A stretch of DNA of 64,000 nt from Sporosarcina luteola (lineage in GTDB: Bacteria; Bacillota; Bacilli; Bacillales_A; Planococcaceae). The notes under the pieces were generated by a model, which was not told where the DNA came from, made no database searches, and was given only the letters and a program-made list of their open reading frames with translations. Shown piece after piece: positions 26,219-34,237 of this stretch; within the stretch, counting starts at the first letter, position 1, and every line of letters begins with the position of its first letter. The stretch lies in contig NZ_JAMBNV010000002.1 in the NCBI RefSeq assembly GCF_023715245.1, positions 248,001-312,000 of the forward strand. Reading direction: 5' to 3'. A program made the translations under genes and the position numbers.

Positions 26219-26638
26219 CTACGACATTTGCGGCACATGCGGCATTTGCGACATCTTATATATGACGGCGTCTTTTATTCTGCCGATTTGACGGTCCGAT
26301 ATTTGCATATGCCTCCCGATCCAGCGCAAGCTCTTCCCCTCGAGCAGCCAATGCAGCACTTCAAGTTCACGGTCTTCCGTGATGAATGTAATTCGTTCTT
26401 GGACAAGTTGGATCTTGCGCTCATACTCGTACACCTTTTTCAACCGTCTTTCCCTCCTGTTGAATTCCCGGTAGATGGGATCGGCAGGACGGCCAGTTCC
26501 TTTCGGCATTGCCGCTTCGACACCGTACCGTGCAGTCATCCCTTCTCCAACTTCATTCATTCCCTCGCGAATGACTTTCACACTGTTGATCATCCAATGA
26601 TAATCCTTCACTAATTGTTCCATTTCCTCCTTCATCAT
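26219..26638 (-). CDS. Phage-type HTH transcriptional regulator (ArpU/sigma region-4-like)
   Basis: About 139 residues. The first 100 residues are charged and helical (MMKEEMEQLVKDYHWMI onward). The C-terminal 45 residues (TEDRELEVLHWLLEGKSLRW, then IGRHMQISDRQIGRIKDAV) form a sigma-70 region-4-like helix-turn-helix typical of small phage late-gene activators. The start at 26638 has AAGGGGTGATT. It is transcribed divergently from the XRE repressor through a shared operator region and lies upstream of the holin and amidase, so it probably activates them. Exact family not certain. Confidence 0.7.
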   Translation of the reverse strand: MMKEEMEQLVKDYHWMINSVKVIREGMNEVGEGMTARYGVEAAMPKGTGRPADPIYREFNRRERRLKKVYEYERKIQLVQERITFITEDRELEVLHWLLEGKSLRWIGRHMQISDRQIGRIKDAVIYKMSQMPHVPQMS

Positions 26639-26658
26639 GACAATCACCCCTTGTTTTG

Positions 26659-26751
26659 GTTTCACAAATGAAACCTTGTAGCCACACTTTATCATGCTGA
26701 TGTTTCATTTACAACTACTTAGTTGTCACAAGAGAAACTTTGGTATATAAT
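26659..26751. promoter_or_regulatory. Divergent promoters and three repressor-site candidates
   Basis: Plus promoter for the repressor: TTGTCA (26723-26728), 17-base spacer, TATAAT (26746-26751). Minus promoter for the regulator: TTGTAA (26714-26709), 17-base spacer, TAAAGT. Three related sites occur: GTTTCACAAATGAAAC (26659-26674), GTTTCATTTACAAC (26702-26715, inverted) and GTTGTCACAAGAGAAAC (26722-26738). The second overlaps the minus -35, the third overlaps the plus -35 and spacer. Confidence 0.7.
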
Positions 26752-26774
26752 AACTATAACGAACAGGGGGTTTC

Positions 26775-27113
26775 ATGATGTATTCTATAGGCCGCGAAAT
26801 TAAGAAGATTCGGAGCGAACATAAATTGTCCCAGGAGGAGTTTGCCGATCGGATCAATCAAAAGCTAGGTCTCTCGATTACAAAAGGGATGGTATCGAAG
26901 TGGGAGTCCGATTCAATCGAACCGAAAACGAGGATGATAAAGGCGATTGCGGAGACATTCCATGTTTCATTAGATCAGATGCTTGGATTGAAAGTGCCGG
27001 AAACGCCATCGACGGTTGAAACGATTGCCGCCCATTTCGATGATGATCTGACCGAGGAAGAGCTGGCGGACATAAAAAAGTACATCCAATTCATCAAGTC
27101 TCAACGAAAGTGA
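26775..27113 (+). CDS. XRE-family repressor (phage or ICE immunity type)
   Basis: A 112-residue protein with an N-terminal lambda-repressor-like HTH (IRSEHKLSQEEFADRIN, then ITKGMVSKWESDSIEPK) and a short C-terminal acidic tail (DDDLTEEELADIKKYIQ). It is the expected repressor of the divergent lysis cassette and probably of itself, since a site-like sequence overlaps its own -35. Site CAGGGGG precedes ATG 26775. Nine bases separate it from the ImmA-like protease gene. Confidence 0.88.
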   Translation: MMYSIGREIKKIRSEHKLSQEEFADRINQKLGLSITKGMVSKWESDSIEPKTRMIKAIAETFHVSLDQMLGLKVPETPSTVETIAAHFDDDLTEEELADIKKYIQFIKSQRK

Positions 27114-27122
27114 GGTGGTTCC

Positions 27123-27572
27123 ATGACCTATGAATCCCTGATTGCCCAATACCCCCATTTGGTCATCAAGGAAGTCAAAACACTCCCATCCGGTCTTGCT
27201 GGCCTTTATATGGACGAAGTCGTACTCATTGATAAAAATCGGAGCCATTATGAAAAACACTGCATTTTGGCGGAGGAAATCGGCCATTATGAAACAACCT
27301 ATGGCGATATTACGGATCTTAAGAAGTTGACGAATTTGAAGTTGGAGCTGGCTGCGAGGAGATGGGGATATGAAAAAATCGTTTCGTTGGATAAATTGAT
27401 CGAATGCTATGAATCGGGTTTTAAGACGGTTGAGGAAGTGTGCACGCATCTTGAGGTGACGGAGGAATATTTGATGACGTCCATTGCCCATTACCATTCG
27501 CGGTTTGGCGTATCGACAATTCATGAGGGATATGAGATTTTCTTTGATCCACTTTATTTGCGAAAGCTGTAA
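27123..27572 (+). CDS. ImmA/IrrE-family metallopeptidase
   Basis: A 149-residue zinc protease of the ImmA type, which cleaves the cognate XRE repressor on induction in elements such as ICEBs1 and phage phi105. The zinc motif reads HCILAEEIGHYETT, with the second part of the HExxH replaced by the family variant ExxH; downstream LELAARRWGYEKI is the typical third-ligand helix. The C-terminal part (CTHLEVTEEYLMTSIAHY) recalls the substrate-binding helices of this family. It forms an operon with the repressor. Confidence 0.88.
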   Translation: MTYESLIAQYPHLVIKEVKTLPSGLAGLYMDEVVLIDKNRSHYEKHCILAEEIGHYETTYGDITDLKKLTNLKLELAARRWGYEKIVSLDKLIECYESGFKTVEEVCTHLEVTEEYLMTSIAHYHSRFGVSTIHEGYEIFFDPLYLRKL

Positions 27573-27616
27573 TTTTTTTTAGATTCGAAACGAACATACG
27601 TTTCCTTTAGAAGCTG

Positions 27617-27652
27617 AAAAAGACCAAATCCATTTGAGGTTTGGTCTTTTCC
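27617..27652 (+). terminator. Intrinsic terminator
   Basis: Stem AAAAGACCAAA (27617-27627) and TTTGGTCTTTT (27640-27650). It closes the repressor-protease operon. Confidence 0.88.
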
Positions 27653-27690
27653 CGAAGGTCATAGCGCTTAGGCATGATTGTGGATTTGGA

Positions 27691-27780
27691 TTCATGAGCG
27701 AATGCAGCGATTTATCATCACTTATACAGATTTATGAGCGTTTGCCGAGATTTATGAGCGTTTGCCGAGATTTATGAGCT
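27691..27780 (+). repeat. Phased array B, TTTATGAGCG variant (20-base period)
   Basis: Five cores start at 27691, 27711, 27731, 27751 and 27771, exactly 20 apart; two consecutive full units are identical (TTTATGAGCGTTTGCCGAGA). The array ends ten bases from the selO stop and lies between convergent genes. Confidence 0.9.
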
Positions 27781-27789
27781 TTGCCGATA

Positions 27790-29250
27790 TCATGTTCCGC
27801 AAAACGTCCTGTATGGGGTTGTCGCCGCAGACGGCGCGACGTATTTCTCTTGTTCAGCCGAGTAAGCGTACGGGTCTTCAAGCGCGTTAAGCAATTCTGC
27901 CATTACGGCGAAGTCCCCTTCGATTGCCGCATCCAATGCTTCTTCCACGCGGTGGTTACGCGGGATAATGGATGGATTATTCTCTTGCATCAGCTGCTTG
28001 ACGGCAGCTTCCGACTCCGGTTGCCTTTCCAACCTTGCCTTCCAGCTATCCTGCCACTTGTTGAACTCAGGTGTCTTGCACATCGGCAACGCGCTCAGAT
28101 CACCAATTGTCAGTGTACGGAACGTATTCGTGTAATCCGCCTGATTGTCTTTCATAATCCGTAACAGATCCTTCACGAACGTTTCGTCTTCCTCTTCTTC
28201 ATTGAACAAACCGAGCTTGCTTCTCATGCCTTTAAGCCAATGCCCATAATACGTCCTCGCATACCCAGAAAGCGTTTGTTGCGCAATGTGGACAGCTTTT
28301 TCCTGATCTTCATCGAAGAGCGGCAAAAGCGTTTCGGCAAATCGCGAGAGATTCCATTCTGCAATTCCGGGTTGATTGCCGTACGCATAGCGGCCTTGCC
28401 GATCGATGGAGCTGAAGACGGTCGCCGGATCATACGTGTCCATGAAGGCACAAGGTCCATAGTCGATCGTTTCGCCGCTAATTGTCATATTGTCCGTATT
28501 CATGACACCGTGAATGAAACCGACCAGTTGCCATTTGGCAATTAACGACGCTTGCCTTTCCATCACTTTTTGCAACAATGACACGTAAGGATTCGGGTCA
28601 TTGGCCACTTCCGGATAATGTCTTTCAATCGTGTAGTCCGCTAACGTACGTAAATCCTCAACAACTTCACGCGCCGCCGCGTACTGGAACGTGCCGACAC
28701 GGATGTGGCTTGCCGCAACACGCGTCAAAACAGCTCCTTCAAGCGTCTCCTCACGATAGACGGGTGCTCCCGTCACAGCTACCGCTAGACTCCGCGTCGT
28801 CGGGATGCCGAGCGCATGCATTGCCTCACTAATGATGAATTCACGCACCATCGGTCCAAGCCCCGCCCGGCCATCGCCTCCACGGGAAAACGGCGTCTTG
28901 CCTGAACCTTTCAGCTGTATATCGAACCGCTTTCCTTCAGGTGTCATCTGTTCGCCAAGCAGCACGGCCCGTCCATCCCCGAGCATCGTAAAGTGTCCGA
29001 ATTGGTGTCCGGCATATGCTTGTGCAATCGGTTCTGCGCCTTCAGGCATCATATTTCCTGCAAAAATCTCTGCGCCTTCTTCGCTTTCCAATAATTCGGC
29101 ATCCAGTCCGAGCGATTCCGCCAATGGCTGATTGAATACAACCAATTCCGGTGAAGGCGCTTCTTCCGGATTAGTTTCCGCGTAGAACGGCTCCGGTAGA
29201 CGCGTGTAGCTATTATCGAAACGCCATCCGAATCCTTTTCTCTCTGTCAT
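27790..29250 (-). CDS. selO: Protein adenylyltransferase SelO (YdiU, UPF0061)
   Basis: A full-length SelO pseudokinase of about 486 residues that transfers AMP to Ser/Thr/Tyr of proteins, with a role in redox stress. Conserved elements are [17 protein letters not shown], the glycine-rich region [19 protein letters not shown], the catalytic loop [12 protein letters not shown], the metal site [11 protein letters not shown] and the C-terminal TFCGT. The C-terminal selenocysteine of some homologues is Cys here. Two starts are possible: 29250 ([11 protein letters not shown], site GGGAGCTGAAG) and 29280 (site GAGGT); the family N-terminus favours 29250. Confidence 0.92.
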   Translation of the reverse strand: MTERKGFGWRFDNSYTRLPEPFYAETNPEEAPSPELVVFNQPLAESLGLDAELLESEEGAEIFAGNMMPEGAEPIAQAYAGHQFGHFTMLGDGRAVLLGEQMTPEGKRFDIQLKGSGKTPFSRGGDGRAGLGPMVREFIISEAMHALGIPTTRSLAVAVTGAPVYREETLEGAVLTRVAASHIRVGTFQYAAAREVVEDLRTLADYTIERHYPEVANDPNPYVSLLQKVMERQASLIAKWQLVGFIHGVMNTDNMTISGETIDYGPCAFMDTYDPATVFSSIDRQGRYAYGNQPGIAEWNLSRFAETLLPLFDEDQEKAVHIAQQTLSGYARTYYGHWLKGMRSKLGLFNEEEEDETFVKDLLRIMKDNQADYTNTFRTLTIGDLSALPMCKTPEFNKWQDSWKARLERQPESEAAVKQLMQENNPSIIPRNHRVEEALDAAIEGDFAVMAELLNALEDPYAYSAEQEKYVAPSAATTPYRTFCGT

Positions 29251-29468
29251 CGTCTTCAGCTCCCATTTTTGAAATTCCATGTTTTACCTCGCGTTATTTC
29301 TAATCCCAATCATACAACAAAGGGATTCGCTTCTCCATTATGAATAAAAGACGCTTCAACATTGGTATACCCAATTCGAATCGATTCACGTAAGCACTCG
29401 TTCATAAATTCAAAAATACAGGGAACTGTATGGGGGAGGCTGAACGAAAAATGAAAGGAGGAAAACCA

Positions 29469-29708
29469 ATGCCAAGAATTGCCGTTGAACAACCGTATGA
29501 AGATGTCATGAATGCACTTGTGGCAAAAGGTTATGAAGCGAAAATGTTTACCACAGATGAAGATGTCACCGGATATGATATCGGTGTCGTCCGTGCCATC
29601 AATGAAGGGAACACGCATGAATTCAACTTTCCAGTCATCACGATGAAGGGCATGTCGATTGACGACGTTGTCCACGCAGTTGAGCAGAAAGCAAACCTCC
29701 TCCAATAA
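29469..29708 (+). CDS. UPF0180 family protein (YkuS-like)
   Basis: A 79-residue protein. MPRIAVEQPYEDVMNALVAKGYE and the middle GYDIGVVRAINEG, then GMSIDDVVHAVEQK, match the YkuS family (written here in short pieces). Unlike the B. subtilis protein it lacks the Cys-Cys near the middle. The start is set by AAAGGAGG. Function unknown. The 180 bases upstream contain no other gene I can support. Confidence 0.75.
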   Translation: MPRIAVEQPYEDVMNALVAKGYEAKMFTTDEDVTGYDIGVVRAINEGNTHEFNFPVITMKGMSIDDVVHAVEQKANLLQ

Positions 29709-29771
29709 GCATCCCCGAAAAAACAGAATCTATGGCAGTTGCCTTAGGTCTTATGTTCCCGCATCTACAGG

Positions 29772-29807
29772 ACAGCCCGCCAATCGACTAACCGATTGGC
29801 GGGCTGT
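29772..29807. terminator. Bidirectional intrinsic terminator
   Basis: Fifteen-base stem ACAGCCCGCCAATCG (29772-29786) and CGATTGGCGGGCTGT (29793-29807), loop ACTAAC, between convergent genes. Confidence 0.9.
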
Positions 29808-29814
29808 ATTGATT

Positions 29815-30006
29815 TCATGCATGGTAATAATACGTCTGACGTCTGCGAGATGCCTCCCGCTGTTCCGCCCTATACCTACGCTGAAATGCACGAAGTTCAT
29901 CCAATTGCCCATTCAAGCGGGGATCCTGCGACATCATTTCCTTTAATTCGGAAGGACCGATTTTCCTCTTCACCTTTTCAATTTCATCCTCAAAAAATAA
30001 TGACAT
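29815..30006 (-). CDS. Short CotG N-domain paralogue without repeats
   Basis: A 63-residue basic protein. Its first 30 residues (MSLFFEDEIEK, then LKEMMSQDPR) are 15/30 identical to the CotG-like protein encoded at 21183-21926. After the shared QDPR it has a short Arg/Gln/Glu helix (LDELRAFQRRYRAEQREASR) and ends in TYYYHA, without any 13-residue repeat. The start at 30006 is chosen by AGGGAGGAGGT with a normal gap; an ATG two codons earlier abuts the site. It may be a coat or CotH-interacting protein; this rests only on the paralogy. Confidence 0.7.
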   Translation of the reverse strand: MSLFFEDEIEKVKRKIGPSELKEMMSQDPRLNGQLDELRAFQRRYRAEQREASRRRQTYYYHA

Positions 30007-30012
30007 GTCCAT

Positions 30013-30213
30013 ACCTCCTCCCTTTTGCTTGGCAAGGGATGACGGATTAGGCTATGCTCATTAATCGCCATTCCCCCGTTACCGTATAGTACGTCGATTT
30101 AACGACAGGACAAGAGGTAAGTGTACAGTTTTTTTTATTATTTTCAATGAACTATAGTTATAGAACAATACGAAACAAGAATAGTAAACGATATGTCACC
30201 ACTTCTTAAGACA
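30013..30213. other. Intergenic stretch without a supported gene
   Basis: This 200-base stretch upstream of the CotG-like paralogue must hold its promoter. Apart from the ribosome site at its left edge I see no gene, repeat or secure promoter in it. Confidence 0.5.
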
Positions 30214-30248
30214 ACAGAACCTACGGCAGCCGCAGGTTCTGTTTTTTC
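30214..30248. terminator. Bidirectional intrinsic terminator
   Basis: Stem ACAGAACCT (30214-30222) and AGGTTCTGT (30234-30242) with flanking T-run. It lies just after the small membrane-peptide gene on the minus strand. Confidence 0.8.
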
Positions 30249-30259
30249 ATTATGAATTA

Positions 30260-30343
30260 CTAGGATTCCATTATGATTGTGATGATGATGCCAAGCAAAA
30301 TCCCTAAGAAGACCGTTGCTGAATATAGAAGAATCCGCCTCAT
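30260..30343 (-). CDS. Single-pass membrane micropeptide (27 residues)
   Basis: MRRILLYSATVFLGI followed by LLGIIITIIMES: two arginines then one continuous hydrophobic helix. Site GGAAGGATGG precedes ATG by a normal distance and a terminator follows within 20 bases, so the unit looks like a real small gene. Family unknown. Confidence 0.55.
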   Translation of the reverse strand: MRRILLYSATVFLGILLGIIITIIMES

Positions 30344-30527
30344 TTATCCATCCTTCCGTCACTCTTTTAACCAATATATTAATGCACGGGACAAAACATG
30401 TAGCCTTGTACGAAAGATGCATCTACCCTCAGTCCTAAGACGTATGCGAAAATCAATCATACGACTGGTAAGTTTTTCAATTGAATTGAGGTAGAATAGA
30501 ATAAAATGGGGCAGAAGGAGAATGAGA

Positions 30528-31253
30528 ATGAATAAGGTATTAGGAATTGCACTGCTGACAGGTTTTCTAGTCGTTTTCGGCATCTATGGGTATAACAAAT
30601 GGTTTGCGAAGGCAAGTGGGAATGATGAAATTTCAATTGCAAAAGACAAGGCAGAATCTTTGGATGTGGACATCGACTTCGGGGTTGGCACCCTATTCAT
30701 CCAAGGCGGTTCCCCGGAATGGGTCAGTGGGGAATTCTCCTACAATCATAAAAGACTGGAACCGAAAGTGACGTATAAGAAAAAGAAGGATATCGGCTCC
30801 GTCAAAATCAAGCAAGGCTCGAAACCAACATTCGGTTTCAATAAACGCAAACTGAAAAACGAGTGGGACCTCCATCTGACAAATGAGATTCCTATCGACT
30901 TGGACGTTGACATGGGCGTTTCAACTTCGACACTAAATCTGAAAGGCCTTCAACTAAACAGCCTATCAGTCGATAGTGGCGTCGGTGAATCCGTTATCGA
31001 CATGAGCGGCGAATGGAAAAAAGGTTTCCGTGCGGATATGGACTTAGGTGTTGGAGATGTAACCATCATCCTACCAAAACAGACTGGCGTCAGAGTTAAT
31101 GTTTCGAAAGGGATTGGTCGCGTTGACTTGAAAGACTTCACCATGCAAAACGATGGTGTTTATGTCAACGAAGCCTATTCGGGCGCAGACGTCATTATCG
31201 ACATTACTGTAGACATCGGCGTCGGTGACGTCAAATTCAAAACTGCCGAATGA
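30528..31253 (+). CDS. Toast-rack (DUF2154/LiaF-like) domain protein
   Basis: A 241-residue protein with one N-terminal membrane helix (about 5-22) and an extracytoplasmic beta-solenoid. Repeated strands DVDIDFGVGTLFIQGG, DLDVDMGVSTSTLNL, SVDSGVGESVID, MDLGVGDVTIILP and VDIGVGDVKF are the toast-rack signature seen in LiaF-type cell-envelope stress proteins. The start at 30528 has site AGAAGGAG. No LiaRS-type system is adjacent. It is followed by a terminator inside an inverted-repeat-bounded segment. Confidence 0.8.
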   Translation: MNKVLGIALLTGFLVVFGIYGYNKWFAKASGNDEISIAKDKAESLDVDIDFGVGTLFIQGGSPEWVSGEFSYNHKRLEPKVTYKKKKDIGSVKIKQGSKPTFGFNKRKLKNEWDLHLTNEIPIDLDVDMGVSTSTLNLKGLQLNSLSVDSGVGESVIDMSGEWKKGFRADMDLGVGDVTIILPKQTGVRVNVSKGIGRVDLKDFTMQNDGVYVNEAYSGADVIIDITVDIGVGDVKFKTAE

Positions 31254-31272
31254 ATTGTGCGGGAATTGTGTC

Positions 31273-31419
31273 GGTGCCTGTGCATGGTGCATTTATGACA
31301 ATTCATTGAATTGAATAGAAATACATGAGGAAGCCATTGAATCGTTGAATTCAATGGCTTCCCTTTTCTACTATATACAATTGTAGTGCATAGTCTGAAT
31401 TGTTTCGTGCACAGGCACC
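31273..31419. repeat. Inverted-repeat-bounded segment (MITE-like)
   Basis: GGTGCCTGTGCA at 31273-31284 is repeated in reverse complement at 31408-31419, bounding 147 bases that hold only the terminator of the upstream gene. Sequence next to the two arms is also partly complementary. Confidence 0.5.
31329..31368 (+). terminator. Intrinsic terminator
   Basis: Stem GGAAGCCATTGAAT (31329-31342) and ATTCAATGGCTTCC (31349-31362), then CTTTTC, downstream of the toast-rack gene. Confidence 0.85.
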
Positions 31420-31427
31420 AGAAAAAA

Positions 31428-31922
31428 TTATTGCAATTCGACTTTTGTACCGGCTAATAAATCACCTAAATGACGTTTGTCTTTACGAAATAGACCCATG
31501 CACAACAATACGAGTCCAAGCAACGATCCACCGTTTGCGACAATGATTGCGGTCATATCAAAACCGCTATACATACCATGGATCACACCTATATGCCCTA
31601 ATTGCCAAGGTAAAAACTTGATAATATTTCTTAGTATAGCTGAGCTGAATTTATGCTGGTTGTACGTCAGTTTCAATCCAGCGGCTCTTTTTCCAATTGA
31701 TCCACCTTTGTAATCCAAATACGAAAACAATAGAATAATCGGTATCACCGATGTAAATGTCGCGACAAGTTGAGATTGTGTCTCTGTATACTGTGAAATT
31801 TCCTTTAGAATTAAAAACATGATCATCAAGTTGATAATCAACAAAAGAACCAAGTAAGTTAGGATTACTACATAATCAACAAGCAATTCTTTTAGCCTCT
31901 GTTTAATTTGAATGTTATTCAT
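31428..31922 (-). CDS. RDD family membrane protein
   Basis: About 164 residues with four hydrophobic helices. The RDD signature is present: KQRLKELLVDYVVIL near the N-terminus (Arg and Asp of helix 1), GGSIGKRAAGLKLTY, and RHLGDLLAGTKVELQ at the end. The start at 31922 has GGATTGAGGTG. The frame stays open for 56 more codons upstream (to 32090) with protein-like sequence (ITLDVYSSFRPRPF) that may be a remnant, perhaps of a recombinase; this is weak. RDD proteins are thought to act in ion or solute transport. Confidence 0.8.
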   Translation of the reverse strand: MNNIQIKQRLKELLVDYVVILTYLVLLLIINLMIMFLILKEISQYTETQSQLVATFTSVIPIILLFSYLDYKGGSIGKRAAGLKLTYNQHKFSSAILRNIIKFLPWQLGHIGVIHGMYSGFDMTAIIVANGGSLLGLVLLCMGLFRKDKRHLGDLLAGTKVELQ

Positions 31923-32155
31923 GAAACACCTCAATCCTTCGACTATCTGCTCGCTCCTTTTTTGCTGCATGTTATTATATTCTTCTCTACTGACTATAGA
32001 ATCTCCTCTTACAAATGGGCGTGGCCTAAAACTCGAGTAAACGTCTAAAGTAATATTCGAATTCACTTTATTTTCATTTTTCACTTGCAATTAAATCGAA
32101 TTGCATGTAAACTGATAGTTAATTTAACAAAATCTTATTTCGCAAGTTTTGAAGT

Positions 32156-32390
32156 AAGGATAGAGGCGCAAAGACCATCAGTATACAATCTGAGGATAAT
32201 GAGATCCTATGAAGGTTGTGGAAAGGGGAATTTGCCGAAGTGGAGAGAGGCTCATTTATCTCGAAGCTGGTTCTGGGTTGAACAAGTCCAGAATTGTCAT
32301 ATAGGAAACTATATGGAGGGCTATCTTATGCAATGAAATAATGTAGTTATTATTTCAAGCAACAACGAGCCCTCGTTGTTGCTTTTTGCG
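32156..32390 (+). promoter_or_regulatory. Lysine riboswitch (L box) with terminator upstream of dapA
   Basis: L-box consensus blocks occur in order: GATAGAGGCGCAAAG (about 32159), AGTA, GAAAGGGGAATTTGCCGAAG (about 32221), AAGCTGGTTCTGG, TTGTCATATAGG and CTATATGGAGGGCTATCTT. A terminator stem AGCAACAACGAG/CTCGTTGTTGCT (32358-32369, 32372-32383) with TTTTTG follows. High lysine should terminate transcription before dapA. Confidence 0.95.
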
Positions 32391-32455
32391 TTCATTTTCA
32401 ACTGCCCTCTCCCCTCTAATTTTTTCAAAAAATTAATTATAGGAGTGGAGAACTA

Positions 32456-33349
32456 ATGAACTTCGGACAAATCGTAACAGCAATGGTAACACCTTTTGAC
32501 GCAAATGGTGAAATTGATTTTGAAGCCACACGCAACTTGATCGATCATTTAATCGCCAATGGATCGGACAGCTTGGTCGTATCAGGCACGACCGGAGAAT
32601 CACCGACATTAACGAGTGAAGAAAAGGTCAAATTATTCAAGTTTACAGTTGATGTTGTAAACGGAAGAGTACCGGTCATTGCCGGTACAGGCTCGAATAA
32701 CACGAGAGAATCGATCGAACTGACAATGCTGGCAGAGGATGTAGGCGTCGACGCGATCATGCTCGTCTCTCCGTACTATAACAATCCTTGCCAAGAAGGG
32801 ATCTATCAACACTTCACGACAATTGCGGCAACAACCTCTTTACCAATCATGCTGTACAACGTTCCAGGACGCACTGTTGTAAACATCGATGTCGATACAG
32901 TCGTACGCCTTTCCAAAATACCAAACATCGTTTCCATAAAAGAGGCGAGTGGCAATTTAGAGGCAATGGCCAAAATTATCGAGCAGACACCACCAAGTTT
33001 TTCTTTATATAGCGGCGACGATGCATTGACACTTCCAGTCCTATCAATCGGCGGTACAGGGGTCGTTTCTGTATCCTCCCATGTGCTGGGGAATGAAATG
33101 CAAACGATGATCCGAAACTTCAAAATAGGCAATACTGTTGAAGCGGCAAGCAATCATCGCAGACTGGTGCCTATGATGAAAGCACTCTTTGCAGCACCAA
33201 ACCCATCTCCAGTCAAAGCGGCTTTGAATCTGATAGGAATCCCAGTCGGCGGAGTCCGTTTGCCAATGATTCCGTTGAATGAAGAGCAACAGCTCTCATT
33301 GCAACAGGCGTTGTCTATGTATGAAGAAAAAGTGAATATAATAGCGTAA
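32456..33349 (+). CDS. dapA: 4-hydroxy-tetrahydrodipicolinate synthase
   Basis: Condenses pyruvate with aspartate semialdehyde, the first step of the lysine and dipicolinate branch. It is a 297-residue TIM barrel with the substrate motif VSGTTGESPTL, catalytic Tyr in MLYNVPGRT and Schiff-base Lys in VSIKEASGNL. The ribosome site is TAGGAGTGG. It is a single-gene unit under the L-box riboswitch, with no other lysine gene nearby, so this may be a lysine-dedicated copy beside a copy in a dap operon elsewhere. Confidence 0.96.
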   Translation: MNFGQIVTAMVTPFDANGEIDFEATRNLIDHLIANGSDSLVVSGTTGESPTLTSEEKVKLFKFTVDVVNGRVPVIAGTGSNNTRESIELTMLAEDVGVDAIMLVSPYYNNPCQEGIYQHFTTIAATTSLPIMLYNVPGRTVVNIDVDTVVRLSKIPNIVSIKEASGNLEAMAKIIEQTPPSFSLYSGDDALTLPVLSIGGTGVVSVSSHVLGNEMQTMIRNFKIGNTVEAASNHRRLVPMMKALFAAPNPSPVKAALNLIGIPVGGVRLPMIPLNEEQQLSLQQALSMYEEKVNIIA

Positions 33350-33367
33350 GGGATCCGCACATATATG

Positions 33368-33412
33368 AATAACCCATCGGCGAGGCTACCTCAAGGATGG
33401 GTTATTTTTTAT
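33368..33412 (+). terminator. Intrinsic terminator of dapA
   Basis: Stem AATAACCCAT (33368-33377) and ATGGGTTATT (33397-33406), then TTTTT. A diverged second copy lies at 34278-34320. Confidence 0.88.
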
Positions 33413-33435
33413 GGTGAATTACAATACAATGATTT

Positions 33436-33903
33436 TCATTCTATAGATTGTTTAGGAACCACTGTTACCCCGTGACTTCTTCTTTTCATTACCAAAAATC
33501 CACATGTGAATGTGAGTAACATCAACATATATGCACAAAACATTATCGTCGTCCCGTTACTGAGGAATGGCAACACTCTCACTGCCCCATAAACAAATGC
33601 CAGCATATAGTGCTGCGATAACAATGCCAACTCCATACTTCTTGAAGCTCCATCCAGCACGACAAACTGCCAAACAAACAAGATGAACGAGATCAACCAA
33701 ACGGAATTTCCTATTATAAAACTCTTCCAAACAGGCATATCCAATTTAGAAAATGTAGCACCTACATAGAACCAAAATACTAAGAGTAAAAATTGCATTA
33801 TAAAAGGAAACAAGGGAATAACCATTACATGTACTAAAAACCCATAAACGAACGGCACCAATAGCAATACGAAATGCAACATATAACTCCTTAAACTCTT
33901 CAT
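33436..33903 (-). CDS. Hypothetical membrane protein
   Basis: About 155 residues with four or five hydrophobic helices (near 6-26, 30-50, 60-82, 93-113 and 122-145) and a short basic C-terminus (MKRRSHGVTVVPKQ). The start at 33903 has a GGGGGGATT ribosome site. No family is recognised. It lies between two copies of the dapA terminator, which suggests it came in with a duplication or insertion. Confidence 0.6.
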   Translation of the reverse strand: MKSLRSYMLHFVLLLVPFVYGFLVHVMVIPLFPFIMQFLLLVFWFYVGATFSKLDMPVWKSFIIGNSVWLISFILFVWQFVVLDGASRSMELALLSQHYMLAFVYGAVRVLPFLSNGTTIMFCAYMLMLLTFTCGFLVMKRRSHGVTVVPKQSIE

Positions 33904-33984
33904 CCTAATCCCCCCAAATGCCTCGTCTAAAGTAGTCATTCTACAACTATCCCAAAACTCCTTTATTCAAAGCTGTTCGTTAAA

Positions 33985-34224
33985 TCACATCGCCACCGGT
34001 ACTTCAAACATAATAAACATATCCTTGAAATACGTTTCATCCACCAATTTGTCCAACACACCTCCGAAATACCTAGGCAGATTACAAATAGCTTTCCGTT
34101 CCTTTTCAATAAAATATGAGCCACCAGTCTCCGATACATTCGAACGACTTGAACAACTCGAATAAACTACGTATAATAGGGGTATAGAATGTATACAGTA
34201 AAAAGGACCGCCCAATGGTTGCAC
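33985..34224 (-). pseudogene. Possible C-terminal gene remnant
   Basis: The open frame has no ribosome site and an implausible N-terminus, but its last 50 residues (GGSYFIEKERKAICNLPRYF, then VDETYFKDMFIMFEVPVAM) look like real protein. This would fit the tail of a decayed gene. Family not recognised. Confidence 0.3.
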
Positions 34225-34237
34225 ATTGAACGGTCAA

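Noticed and set aside
29310..29705. A 131-residue minus-strand frame
   Set aside because: It is the antisense of the UPF0180 gene, which has a strong ribosome site and a recognised family; the 31-codon tail beyond the gene has no ribosome site.
31923..32090. Upstream part of the RDD frame with ITLDVYSSFRPRPF as a recombinase remnant
   Set aside because: The likeness to the end of tyrosine recombinases is a single short phrase; not enough to call a pseudogene.
32085..32336. An 83-residue plus-strand frame upstream of dapA
   Set aside because: It lies across the L-box riboswitch, whose RNA consensus explains the sequence; no ribosome site.
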